DNA of 64,000 nucleotides from Desulfoscipio geothermicus DSM 3669 (GTDB taxonomy: Bacteria; Bacillota; Desulfotomaculia; Desulfotomaculales; Desulfallaceae): assembly GCF_900115975.1 (NCBI RefSeq), contig NZ_FOYM01000001.1:62001-126000 (forward strand), in the 5' to 3' direction. This document shows positions 53,396 through 61,024 of the stretch, one piece after another (the first letter of the stretch is position 1; every line of letters begins with the position of its first letter). The position numbers and the translations under genes were made by a program. The notes beneath the pieces are model-generated. The model was not told the origin of the DNA, made no database searches, and was given only the letters and a program-made list of their open reading frames with translations.

Positions 53396-53447
53396 TCTCG
53401 CACAGCCTCGTGGATAAGGGCGGTGTCCGGGTTACATGGATGATGGA

Positions 53448-53480
53448 AAAGTCCATGCCGTTTACGGCATGGACTTTTTT
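53448..53480 (+). terminator. riboswitch terminator
   Basis: AAAGTCCATGCCG/CGGCATGGACTTT, a perfect 13-bp stem with a TTTA loop and a T run ending at 53480. It is the off-state hairpin of the cobalamin riboswitch. Confidence 0.93.
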
Positions 53481-53502
53481 CATGATCATCCAGCGACCAG
53501 CG

Positions 53503-53558
53503 AAAAAGGGGACTGGCTCCTTTTTCGCTTTTTGAAAAAGGTGCCTGTCCCCTTTTTC
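53503..53558. repeat. interspersed palindromic repeat, copy 8, inside the bza leader
   Basis: AAAAAGGGGACTGGCTCC with partner GGTGCCTGTCCCCTTTTTC; inner arms TTTTTCGC and GAAAAA. It lies between the riboswitch terminator and bzaA, so it is transcribed whenever the operon is on and could affect elongation or RNA stability. Confidence 0.9.
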
Positions 53559-53666
53559 GCTCTTTCATGATCATCCAGCAACCGGCTTTTATACCGGCCC
53601 GATAGGCGGCCAAAGCGGATTGCGTCGGTTTTGACCCAAAGATTACTACCAAAAGGAGGGTTTTTA

Positions 53667-54965
53667 ATGAGTCAATTAAACAGCGCCCTGAAGGGGGAAA
53701 TCACCCCGGAAATGGAACAGGTGGCGCTAGCGGAGCAAGTTACACCGGAATTTATCCGGCAGGGGATAGCTGAGGGTACCGTTGTCATTCCCTGCAATAT
53801 CAAACGCATTAACAGCGTCCCGGTGGGAATAGGCGCAGGCCTGCGAACCAAGGTGAGCGCCAGCGTGGGCCTGTACGGAAACGACCCGGACATCGGCCTT
53901 GAATTGAAAAAAGTCAAGGCCGCCCTGGCCGCAGGTACGGATGCCATCATGGATCTCAGCGTTTGCGGAGATATCGATGCCATGCGCCGTGAAACCCTCG
54001 CCGCCACCCCCAAGCCGGTGGGAACACTGCCCCTGTACCAAGCCCTGGCGGAAGCGGCAGAAAAATATAACGCGCCGGTAAAGATGACGGTTGAAGATTT
54101 ATTCGCCGTAATTGAACGCCAGGCGGCCGACGGGGTTGATTTTCTGGCCCTGCACTGCGGCACTACCATGAGTGTGGTGGAACGGGCCAGGCAAGAAGGC
54201 AGAATAGATCCCCTGGTAAGTTACGGCGGTTCCCATCTGATCGGGTGGATGATTTACAACCAGTCGGAAAACCCGTTGTATGAACATTATGACCGGGTAC
54301 TGGAAATTGCCCGCAAGTACGATGCGACAATCAGCCTGGCCGACGGCATGCGGCCGGGGTGTCTGGCCGATTCCCTGGACGGCGCCCAGGTGGAAGAGCT
54401 GGTGATTTTGGGCGAACTGGTCAGACGGGCCAGGGAAGCAGGGGTGCAAATAATGGTCAAGGGGCCGGGCCACGTACCTTTAAACCGGATTGAGGCAACC
54501 GTTGCGCTGCAAAAAAGCCTTTGCAAAGGCGCGCCCTACTTTGTCTTCGGCCCAGTGGTAACCGACATAGCCGCCGGTTATGACCATATCAGCGCCGCCA
54601 TCGGAGGCGCCATAGCGGCCTGGGCGGGGGCCGAGTTCATCTGCTACGTGACGGCTGCCGAACACATCGGGCTTCCCGATGCGGATCAGGTGCATGAAGG
54701 GGTGATTGCGGCACGGATCGCCGCCCACGCCGCTGACTTGGCCAAAGGTCTGAAGGGAGCCGAAGATTGGGACCTGCAATTGTCCCGGGCCAGGAAGGAA
54801 CTGGACTGGGAGAGACAAATCACCCTGGCCGTAGACCCGGAGCGGGCCGGGCAATTGAGAAAAGACCGCACCGGGGAATCCTCGGCGGCCTGCGCCATGT
54901 GCGGCAAGTACTGCGCCATGAAAGTGGTGTCCGAATACCTGGGCACCGCCAGGCAAAGTTGTTAA
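53667..54965 (+). CDS. bzaA: BzaA, ThiC-like 5-hydroxybenzimidazole synthase component
   Basis: 432 residues, a ThiC paralogue of the radical SAM type. With BzaB it rearranges aminoimidazole ribotide to 5-hydroxybenzimidazole, the first step of anaerobic lower-ligand synthesis. The barrel core shows VGIGAGLRTKVSASVG near 60, DAIMDLSVCGDID near 95, LHCGTTMSVVER near 165 and VKGPGHVPLN near 265. The C-terminal cluster motif is CAMCGKYC (CX2CX3C), one residue shorter than the CX2CX4C of ThiC. ATG 53667 with AAAGGAGGG. Choice of A rather than B is by gene order only. Confidence 0.9.
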   Translation: MSQLNSALKGEITPEMEQVALAEQVTPEFIRQGIAEGTVVIPCNIKRINSVPVGIGAGLRTKVSASVGLYGNDPDIGLELKKVKAALAAGTDAIMDLSVCGDIDAMRRETLAATPKPVGTLPLYQALAEAAEKYNAPVKMTVEDLFAVIERQAADGVDFLALHCGTTMSVVERARQEGRIDPLVSYGGSHLIGWMIYNQSENPLYEHYDRVLEIARKYDATISLADGMRPGCLADSLDGAQVEELVILGELVRRAREAGVQIMVKGPGHVPLNRIEATVALQKSLCKGAPYFVFGPVVTDIAAGYDHISAAIGGAIAAWAGAEFICYVTAAEHIGLPDADQVHEGVIAARIAAHAADLAKGLKGAEDWDLQLSRARKELDWERQITLAVDPERAGQLRKDRTGESSAACAMCGKYCAMKVVSEYLGTARQSC

Positions 54966-54991
54966 AAGTCGAAAAAGAAAGGGTGACTGGA

Positions 54992-56272
54992 ATGACTCAG
55001 GTATTGGCGGCCCGCGCGGGCAAAATCACTCCGGAGATGGAAATGGTGGCTTCCCGGGAGCAATTGGACGTCGAGTTCATCCGGGAGGGAGTGGCATCGG
55101 GTAAAATTGTGATTCCCAAGAACATTAACCGCAAAGAGTTTAATTGCTGCGGCATCGGACAGGGCCTCAGGATAAAAGTGAACGCCCTGATCGGCACATC
55201 CAGCGACCGGGACCAGATAGAGATGGAAGAGCGCAAGCTGGCCATCGCCCAGGAAGCCGGGTGTGACGCCGTTATGGATTTGAGCACCGGCGGGGACATC
55301 GACGGGATGCGCCGGCAGACACTGGCCCTGGCCAATGTGCCGGTGGGCGGCGTGCCCATTTACCAGTGCGCCATTGAAGCCATTGAAAAACGGGGCAGCG
55401 TGGTGGCCATGACCGAAGATGACATGTTTGCCGCCGTGGAAAAACAAGCGGCGGAAGGCTTGGATTTCATGGCCATCCACTGCGCCCTGAATTTTGATGT
55501 CATCAAGCGCCTCAAAAATACCGGGCGGGTTACGGACGTGGTCAGTAGGGGCGGCGCTTTTCTGACGGGGTGGATGCTGCACAACAACAGGGAAAACCCT
55601 CTTTACGAACAGTTTGATCGCCTGTTAGAGATTTTGAAAAAATATGACGTGACGTTGAGCCTGGGAGACGCCATCCGGCCCGGCTCCACCGCCGATTCGC
55701 TGGACGGGGCGCAGCTGCAGGGGATGATCATAGCCGGCGAACTGGTGGCCAGGGCCCACGCGGCCGGGGTGCAGGTGATGGTGGAAGGTCCCGGACACGT
55801 TCCCATGCACCATGTGAAATCGACGATGCTGCTGCAGAAACGTTTATGCCACGGCGCCCCCTATTTTATCCTGGGCACCCTGGCCACCGACGTGGCGCCG
55901 GGTTACGATCACATAACCTCGGCCATCGGCGGGGCCATAGCCGGGGCGGCCGGCGCCGATTTTATCTGCTATGTAACCCCGGCGGAGCATCTCGGGCTGC
56001 CCACGGAACAGGACGTCAAGGAAGGGGTTGTCGCCGCCCGGATTGCCGCCCACGCGGCGGACCTGGCCAGGGGCAATAAACAGGCCCTGGCCCGGGATTT
56101 GCAAATGGCCCGCGCCAGGGTCGCGCTGGACCTGGACAGGCAAATCAGCCTTTCCATTGATCCCGGGAAAATAAAGGCGGCGCGTGAGGGTGGAGATGAC
56201 AGCCGGCACTGTGCTGTTTGCGGACCCGACTGTGCCGCGCAGGTTGCGGCTAAATATTTTGGCATTGACTGA
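54992..56272 (+). CDS. bzaB: BzaB, ThiC-like 5-hydroxybenzimidazole synthase component
   Basis: 426 residues, clearly paralogous to BzaA along its length (GIGQGLRIKVNALIG, DAVMDLSTGGDIDGMRRQ, VEGPGHVPMHHVKST) and ending in CAVCGPDC (CX2CX3C). In Moorella and Eubacterium both paralogues are needed for 5-hydroxybenzimidazole, while a single BzaF does it elsewhere. ATG 54992 with AAGGGTGA upstream; 26 bases after bzaA. Confidence 0.9.
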   Translation: MTQVLAARAGKITPEMEMVASREQLDVEFIREGVASGKIVIPKNINRKEFNCCGIGQGLRIKVNALIGTSSDRDQIEMEERKLAIAQEAGCDAVMDLSTGGDIDGMRRQTLALANVPVGGVPIYQCAIEAIEKRGSVVAMTEDDMFAAVEKQAAEGLDFMAIHCALNFDVIKRLKNTGRVTDVVSRGGAFLTGWMLHNNRENPLYEQFDRLLEILKKYDVTLSLGDAIRPGSTADSLDGAQLQGMIIAGELVARAHAAGVQVMVEGPGHVPMHHVKSTMLLQKRLCHGAPYFILGTLATDVAPGYDHITSAIGGAIAGAAGADFICYVTPAEHLGLPTEQDVKEGVVAARIAAHAADLARGNKQALARDLQMARARVALDLDRQISLSIDPGKIKAAREGGDDSRHCAVCGPDCAAQVAAKYFGID

Positions 56273-56289
56273 ACCGGGGCTGAGCGATC

Positions 56290-57045
56290 TTGGAATTTCT
56301 GATAGCATTGCAATTTCTCACCAGAATACCCGTGTCTGTCAAAAGCAATGTGGGCAGTAAAAACATCGCCCGCTCCATGGCTTATTTTCCGCCGGTCGGC
56401 CTCTTAATCGGGGGCCTGGCGGCGGGCATCCACCACTTACTGTCCTTTGTCCTGGCCGGTTCCGTATGCGACCTGATCGCCCTGGCTTTTTTGATTATTG
56501 TTACCGGAAACATGCACGGCGACGGTCTGATGGATACCGTGGACGGTTTTTTCAGCGGCAAGCCGCGCGAAAAGGTCCTGGAAATCATGCATGACAGCCG
56601 CGTGGGAGCACACGGGGTGATGGCCGGGAGCTTATTGTTGCTGGCAAAATTTGTACTGCTGGGGCAAGTACCGGCTCCTCTGAAAAGCGCGGCCCTGGTC
56701 CTGGTTCCCGTTTTGGGCCGGTGGGCCCAAGTGTACGCCGCAGCCCTGTATCCCTATGTCAGCAGGAGCACCGGGACGGGTTCTTTTGCCAGTTACGTGG
56801 GTACACGGGAATTGATCGCGGCTTCGGTATTTACCCTGGGCGCGACGATGCTTTTACTGGGCCCCCTGCCGGGAATTGTCCTGGCCGGCGCGATCCTCGC
56901 GGGAACGGCCGCCCTGGCCCGCTTTTCCCGCAGGCGGATCGGCGGCATCACAGGGGATGTTTTAGGCGCCATGAATGAATGCGCCGAGGTGTTGGGGCTG
57001 TTTGCCCTGGCTTTGGTGCCGGGTGTTGAATTGTTGAAATTCTAA
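56290..57045 (+). CDS. cobS: adenosylcobinamide-GDP ribazoletransferase CobS
   Basis: 251 residues, polytopic membrane enzyme that joins the activated lower-ligand riboside to adenosylcobinamide-GDP. The conserved N-terminal FLTRIPV and the acidic motif GNMHGDGLMDTVDGFF near 76 (Mg-binding), followed by HDSRVGAHGVMAG near 102, are typical. TTG 56290 is a non-standard start with a weak upstream site. It sits between the base-making (bzaAB) and base-activating (cobT) genes. Confidence 0.95.
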   Translation: MEFLIALQFLTRIPVSVKSNVGSKNIARSMAYFPPVGLLIGGLAAGIHHLLSFVLAGSVCDLIALAFLIIVTGNMHGDGLMDTVDGFFSGKPREKVLEIMHDSRVGAHGVMAGSLLLLAKFVLLGQVPAPLKSAALVLVPVLGRWAQVYAAALYPYVSRSTGTGSFASYVGTRELIAASVFTLGATMLLLGPLPGIVLAGAILAGTAALARFSRRRIGGITGDVLGAMNECAEVLGLFALALVPGVELLKF

Positions 57046-57062
57046 AAACCGGAGGTATAAAT

Positions 57063-58142
57063 ATGGGAAAGACATTACAGGCGACAATCGACGGTGTCGA
57101 ACCGGTGCGCCGGAAATGGCGCGAAAGGGCCAGGGAGCACCTGGACAACCTGGCCATTCCCCCGGGCAGCCTGGGCGATCTGCTTGATCTGGCTGAACAG
57201 CTGGCGGCCGTAAAGCAGAGCCTTAAACCATCCGTCCGCAAAAAAACGGTGGTAACCATGGCCGGTGACCACGGGGTGACCGGCGAGGGGGTCAGTGCCT
57301 TTCCCCGGGAGGTTACTCTGCAAATGGTGGCCAACTTCGTCGCCGGCGGGGCGGCCATTAATGTTCTCGCCGGGGTGGCGGGAGCCCGGGTGCTGGTGGT
57401 GGATATGGGTGTCGCCGCCGATCTCGACAATTCGATAAAGGAAAAAATTCTCTCCTGCAAAGTGGACTACGGAACACGCAACATGGCCGCGGGTCCGGCC
57501 ATGACCCGCGAGCAGGCCGTGCAGTCCCTGGAGACCGGCATCGAAATCGCCGGTCGGCTGGCCGGCGAAGGAGTAGAGCTGCTGGCCACCGGGGATATGG
57601 GCATCGGCAATACAACTCCCAGCAGCGCCATTCTGGCCGCCATTACGGGGCGCTCCGCCCGGGAAGTGACCGGTCGGGGAACCGGAGTCACCGGCGACGA
57701 CCTGGAAAACAAAATTCGCGTAATCCAAAAAGCGCTGGAGGTAAACAACCCCGACCCGAAGGACCCCGTGGATGTCCTGGCCAAGGTGGGCGGATTCGAG
57801 ATCGGGGGCATTGCCGGGCTTATTCTGGGCGCGGCTTACCACCGGGTGCCCGTGGTGGTGGACGGTTTTATCTCTTCCGCCGGGGCCTTGCTGGCCAAAA
57901 GCCTGGCTCCCGCTTCCGTGGATTACATGATCGCCGGGCACCGTTCCATGGAGTCCGGGCACCGGTACATGCTGGAGGAATTGGGACTGAAGCCTTTGTT
58001 GAACTTGAACCTGCGGCTGGGAGAAGGCACCGGGGCGGCCCTGGCCATGAACCTGGTGGAATCCGCCGCGCAGGTGATCAATAAAATGCTTACCTTTGAG
58101 GATGCCGGGGTATCCAGGAATACACCCGGAGCGCCGGCATGA
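57063..58142 (+). CDS. cobT: nicotinate-nucleotide-dimethylbenzimidazole phosphoribosyltransferase CobT
   Basis: 359 residues. Transfers the ribosyl phosphate of nicotinate mononucleotide to the lower-ligand base. Recognisable motifs: MAGDHGVTGEGVSAFP near 67, DMGIGNTTPSSA near 178, VVDGFISSAGALLA near 265 and the catalytic Glu in LRLGEGTGAALA near 320. ATG with CGGAGGT. Its stop overlaps bzaC by 4 bases. Confidence 0.96.
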   Translation: MGKTLQATIDGVEPVRRKWRERAREHLDNLAIPPGSLGDLLDLAEQLAAVKQSLKPSVRKKTVVTMAGDHGVTGEGVSAFPREVTLQMVANFVAGGAAINVLAGVAGARVLVVDMGVAADLDNSIKEKILSCKVDYGTRNMAAGPAMTREQAVQSLETGIEIAGRLAGEGVELLATGDMGIGNTTPSSAILAAITGRSAREVTGRGTGVTGDDLENKIRVIQKALEVNNPDPKDPVDVLAKVGGFEIGGIAGLILGAAYHRVPVVVDGFISSAGALLAKSLAPASVDYMIAGHRSMESGHRYMLEELGLKPLLNLNLRLGEGTGAALAMNLVESAAQVINKMLTFEDAGVSRNTPGAPA

Positions 58143-59692
58143 AGCCGCTGCCTTTTTTAAACCATGACCCGCAGGAAACCGGACCGCAATACCTGGAAAA
58201 TTTGGCCACGGGGTACTGGTTTTCGGAAGTTCTCTTCACGGCGGTGGAGCTTGATGTTTTTTCTCACCTTGACCAAGCGGGCAAAAGCGTTGAAGAAATT
58301 GCAAAGACACTGGATACGGATACCCGGGCGACAGAGCGTTTTTTGCAAGCACTCTGCTCCCTGGGGCTGCTGACCCGCAGCGGGCGGTATTATTACAATA
58401 CCAAAATCGCCTCCGATTACCTGGTCAAGAGCAAAGAAAATTACCAGGGCCGTTCCGTCCTCTGGCGCCGGTACCTTTCCGCCCCCTGGCGGGACCTCAA
58501 GAGCTGTCTGAAGGCCGGGGGCAGGGTTTTTCAGCCGGCCCCGGAGGAATCCGAACAATTGACTGACCGCATCCGCAGCTATATCCACGCCATGGACGAT
58601 ATAGCCGGGGTGAAAACCCGGGAGATGCTGCCGGTTTTCAGCAACCTTTCAATTAAAGGAAACATTCTGGATGTGGGAGCGGGTTCCGGAGCTGTTTCCG
58701 CCGGTTTTCTCGAGCGTTTCAACGAAACGAAAGCAACGCTGGTCGACCTGCCCGGCGTGCTGGAACACGCTGCCGAATTGCTGCGGCACAGGGGACTCGA
58801 AGACAGGGTCACTCTTCTCCCCGCCAATATTTTGGAACCCTGGCCGGTGCACAAAGGAACATTTGACCTGATAATTATTTCCAATGTGCTCCATGCCTAC
58901 TCGGAAAACGAGGCCGCCCACATCCTGGCCGAAGCCGGAAAATGCCTTAAACCCGGTGGTTTTTTATTGATCCACGATTTTTTCATGGAGCATTGTCCCG
59001 AAAAGGCTTCTCTTTTTGATTTGAACATGTTAATCAACACCTATAACGGAAAGGTCTTTACCGGGAAATGGGTCCGCAGCCGGCTTGCCGGCGAGGGTCT
59101 TTTTGCCACCGGCCTCGTGCCCCTGGGCTCGGACACCGCTATTATCGTGGCCTCCCCCGAACAAGAACAGCTGGCCGGGCTTTGCCTGAACCCCGTCTCC
59201 CTTTTGGCGGCTAAAATTAAAGACCTGGGATTCGGCAAGGTCTGCTCCATTTCCGTGGATACCGTGCATGTCCCGGAATGGGCGGACCTGCGCTGCCGGT
59301 TCGGGTGCGGCGAATACGGAAAGCCCCACTGCCCGCCCAACAGTCCTTCCCCCGCCAGAACCAGGGAAGTGCTGAAGGACTACGCCCGGGCCCTGCTTCT
59401 GGAAGGGGAGCCGCCTACCGGGGAATTCCAGCGCAACGTCCTGCGGGCTGAAAGAGAGGCTTTCAAGGCCGGATTTCACAAGGCGCTGGCCTTCTGGGCC
59501 GGCCCCTGTTCCCTCTGCGAACCGTGTCGCGCCACGGGCGGGATTTGTCACAACCAGCGTGACGCCAGGCCTTCCATGGAAGGGTCGGGCATCGATGTGT
59601 TTGAGACGGTGCGGCGGGCGGGGTTTTCATTACGCACACTGAGCCGCCGGGATGATTATGTCAAATATTTTGCTTTGCTGCTATTGGAGTGA
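58139..59692 (+). CDS. bzaC: BzaC methyltransferase fused to a DUF2284-like Cys-rich domain
   Basis: 517 residues. The N-terminal half (1-335) is an O-methyltransferase with a winged-helix dimerisation part (VELDVFSHLDQAGKSVEEIA), a SAM site (ILDVGAGSGAVSAGFLERF near 180) and SNVLHAY near 250. It is expected to methylate 5-hydroxybenzimidazole to 5-methoxybenzimidazole. The C-terminal part (about 355-517) matches the DUF2284 metal-binding family: CRFGCGEYGKPHCPPNSP near 385, then CSLCEPCRATGGICHN near 460. A single open frame with no gap covers both. The role of the second half is unknown. Confidence 0.88.
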   Translation: MKPLPFLNHDPQETGPQYLENLATGYWFSEVLFTAVELDVFSHLDQAGKSVEEIAKTLDTDTRATERFLQALCSLGLLTRSGRYYYNTKIASDYLVKSKENYQGRSVLWRRYLSAPWRDLKSCLKAGGRVFQPAPEESEQLTDRIRSYIHAMDDIAGVKTREMLPVFSNLSIKGNILDVGAGSGAVSAGFLERFNETKATLVDLPGVLEHAAELLRHRGLEDRVTLLPANILEPWPVHKGTFDLIIISNVLHAYSENEAAHILAEAGKCLKPGGFLLIHDFFMEHCPEKASLFDLNMLINTYNGKVFTGKWVRSRLAGEGLFATGLVPLGSDTAIIVASPEQEQLAGLCLNPVSLLAAKIKDLGFGKVCSISVDTVHVPEWADLRCRFGCGEYGKPHCPPNSPSPARTREVLKDYARALLLEGEPPTGEFQRNVLRAEREAFKAGFHKALAFWAGPCSLCEPCRATGGICHNQRDARPSMEGSGIDVFETVRRAGFSLRTLSRRDDYVKYFALLLLE

Positions 59693-59697
59693 TTATT

Positions 59698-61020
59698 ATG
59701 CACGTTTTACTGGTACAGGCTTTATCCATGGATACTCCGGCTCCCGAAAGGGTTTACCCCATCGGGATTGTTTCCCTGGCCGGGCACCTGGCGGCTCAAG
59801 GCCACACCGTCAGCCTTTTGGACATGAACATGGGCGGTAACCCCTTCGGTGCCTTGAAGGAGAGGCTGTTGGACTTTCAACCGGAGGTAGTTGGTTTATC
59901 CCTGCGCAATATCGACCCCCTGGCCAATAAAACCAGTTCGCTCATACCGCCTTTCACGGTGACGGTCCGGCTGGTTTCCGCACTCCTGCCGAAGGCCCGG
60001 ATTGTTGTGGGCGGCACCGGCTTTTCCCTGTTCCCCGGGCGGTTGATGCGTGAGCTGCCGGAGATTGATTACGGCATCGTGGGCGAGGCCGAAATCTCTT
60101 TCCCGGCTTTACTCGCCTCGCTGGACAACCCGCCGCCGGTAAAGGGGTTGTGCTACCGTGACAAGCAGGACATAAAGGTTATGCCGCCCTCCAAGGAATT
60201 CAATCTGGCCCGGTATGTCCCACCCGCGAGGCACCTGCTGGACCCTGCCCCCTACCTGGATATAAACAGCTATGTTCCTTCCATCGGGATTGAGACCAAA
60301 CGGGGGTGCCCGTACAACTGCGCTTACTGCGTCTACCCCAAGCTCCAGGGGCATCATCTCCGCTGCCGCCCGCCGGTGGACGTGGTGGATGAAATGGAGG
60401 CGCTGCACAAGGATTACGGTGTGACCGGTTTTCATTTCACCGACCCGGTGCTGAACATTCCCCACGGTCACCTGGAAGAAATTTGCCGGGAAATGCTCCG
60501 GAGAAAACTCAAGGTCCGCTGGAGCGGCTTTATGCGGGAAGATCATTTAAATGCACAAAATATCGCCCTTTTTGAAAAGGCGGGGTGCGAATGTTTTTTC
60601 TTCTCCGCTGACGGTTTTTGCCAGGAATCCCTGAACGTGCTGAACAAAGGACTTGATGAGGCGGATATTTTAAAAGCAGCCGGCCTGGCCGCCCAAAGCG
60701 ATGTAATCAGCGTTTATCACTTCATGGTCAACGTGCCCGGTGAAACCGAAGACACCTGTACCAAAGGAATGCGCCTTCTGGAGCGGATTTATAATTTGCA
60801 CGGCGGAAAAAAGAACCTGGGAACCGTGGTGCTGAATAATATCCGGATACTGCCGGGAACGGCCATTGAGAGGATAGCCAGGGAAGAAGGGGTGATCGGG
60901 CCCGATACCGATCTCCTTTACCCGGTATATTATAATCCAAAGCCCTTTGATACTTTAAGGTACCGGATGGAAACCCTGCAATTGCAGCAAAATGTTTTTA
61001 TGTGGCATGAAGTGAGGTGA
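59698..61020 (+). CDS. bzaD: BzaD, B12-binding-domain radical SAM enzyme
   Basis: 440 residues. A cobalamin-binding (B12-binding) Rossmann domain spans about 1-140 (VVGGTGFSLFPG). The radical SAM barrel carries the [4Fe-4S] motif in KRGCPYNCAYCVYP near 205 (CX3CX2C). In the characterised pathway BzaD C-methylates 5-methoxybenzimidazole to 5-methoxy-6-methylbenzimidazole. ATG 59698 with GGAG 9 bases upstream; GTG 59689 overlaps bzaC. Confidence 0.9.
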   Translation: MHVLLVQALSMDTPAPERVYPIGIVSLAGHLAAQGHTVSLLDMNMGGNPFGALKERLLDFQPEVVGLSLRNIDPLANKTSSLIPPFTVTVRLVSALLPKARIVVGGTGFSLFPGRLMRELPEIDYGIVGEAEISFPALLASLDNPPPVKGLCYRDKQDIKVMPPSKEFNLARYVPPARHLLDPAPYLDINSYVPSIGIETKRGCPYNCAYCVYPKLQGHHLRCRPPVDVVDEMEALHKDYGVTGFHFTDPVLNIPHGHLEEICREMLRRKLKVRWSGFMREDHLNAQNIALFEKAGCECFFFSADGFCQESLNVLNKGLDEADILKAAGLAAQSDVISVYHFMVNVPGETEDTCTKGMRLLERIYNLHGGKKNLGTVVLNNIRILPGTAIERIAREEGVIGPDTDLLYPVYYNPKPFDTLRYRMETLQLQQNVFMWHEVR

Positions 61021-61024
61021 AAAA

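Noticed and set aside
3154-53558. CRISPR array made of the GGGGACAGGC repeats
   Set aside because: The copies are kilobases apart, palindromic and without regular spacers, and no cas gene is present.
53667-56272. thiC for thiamine synthesis (two copies)
   Set aside because: The leader is a cobalamin riboswitch, not TPP, and the neighbours are cobS, cobT and two radical SAM genes; paired ThiC paralogues here fit bzaA and bzaB.
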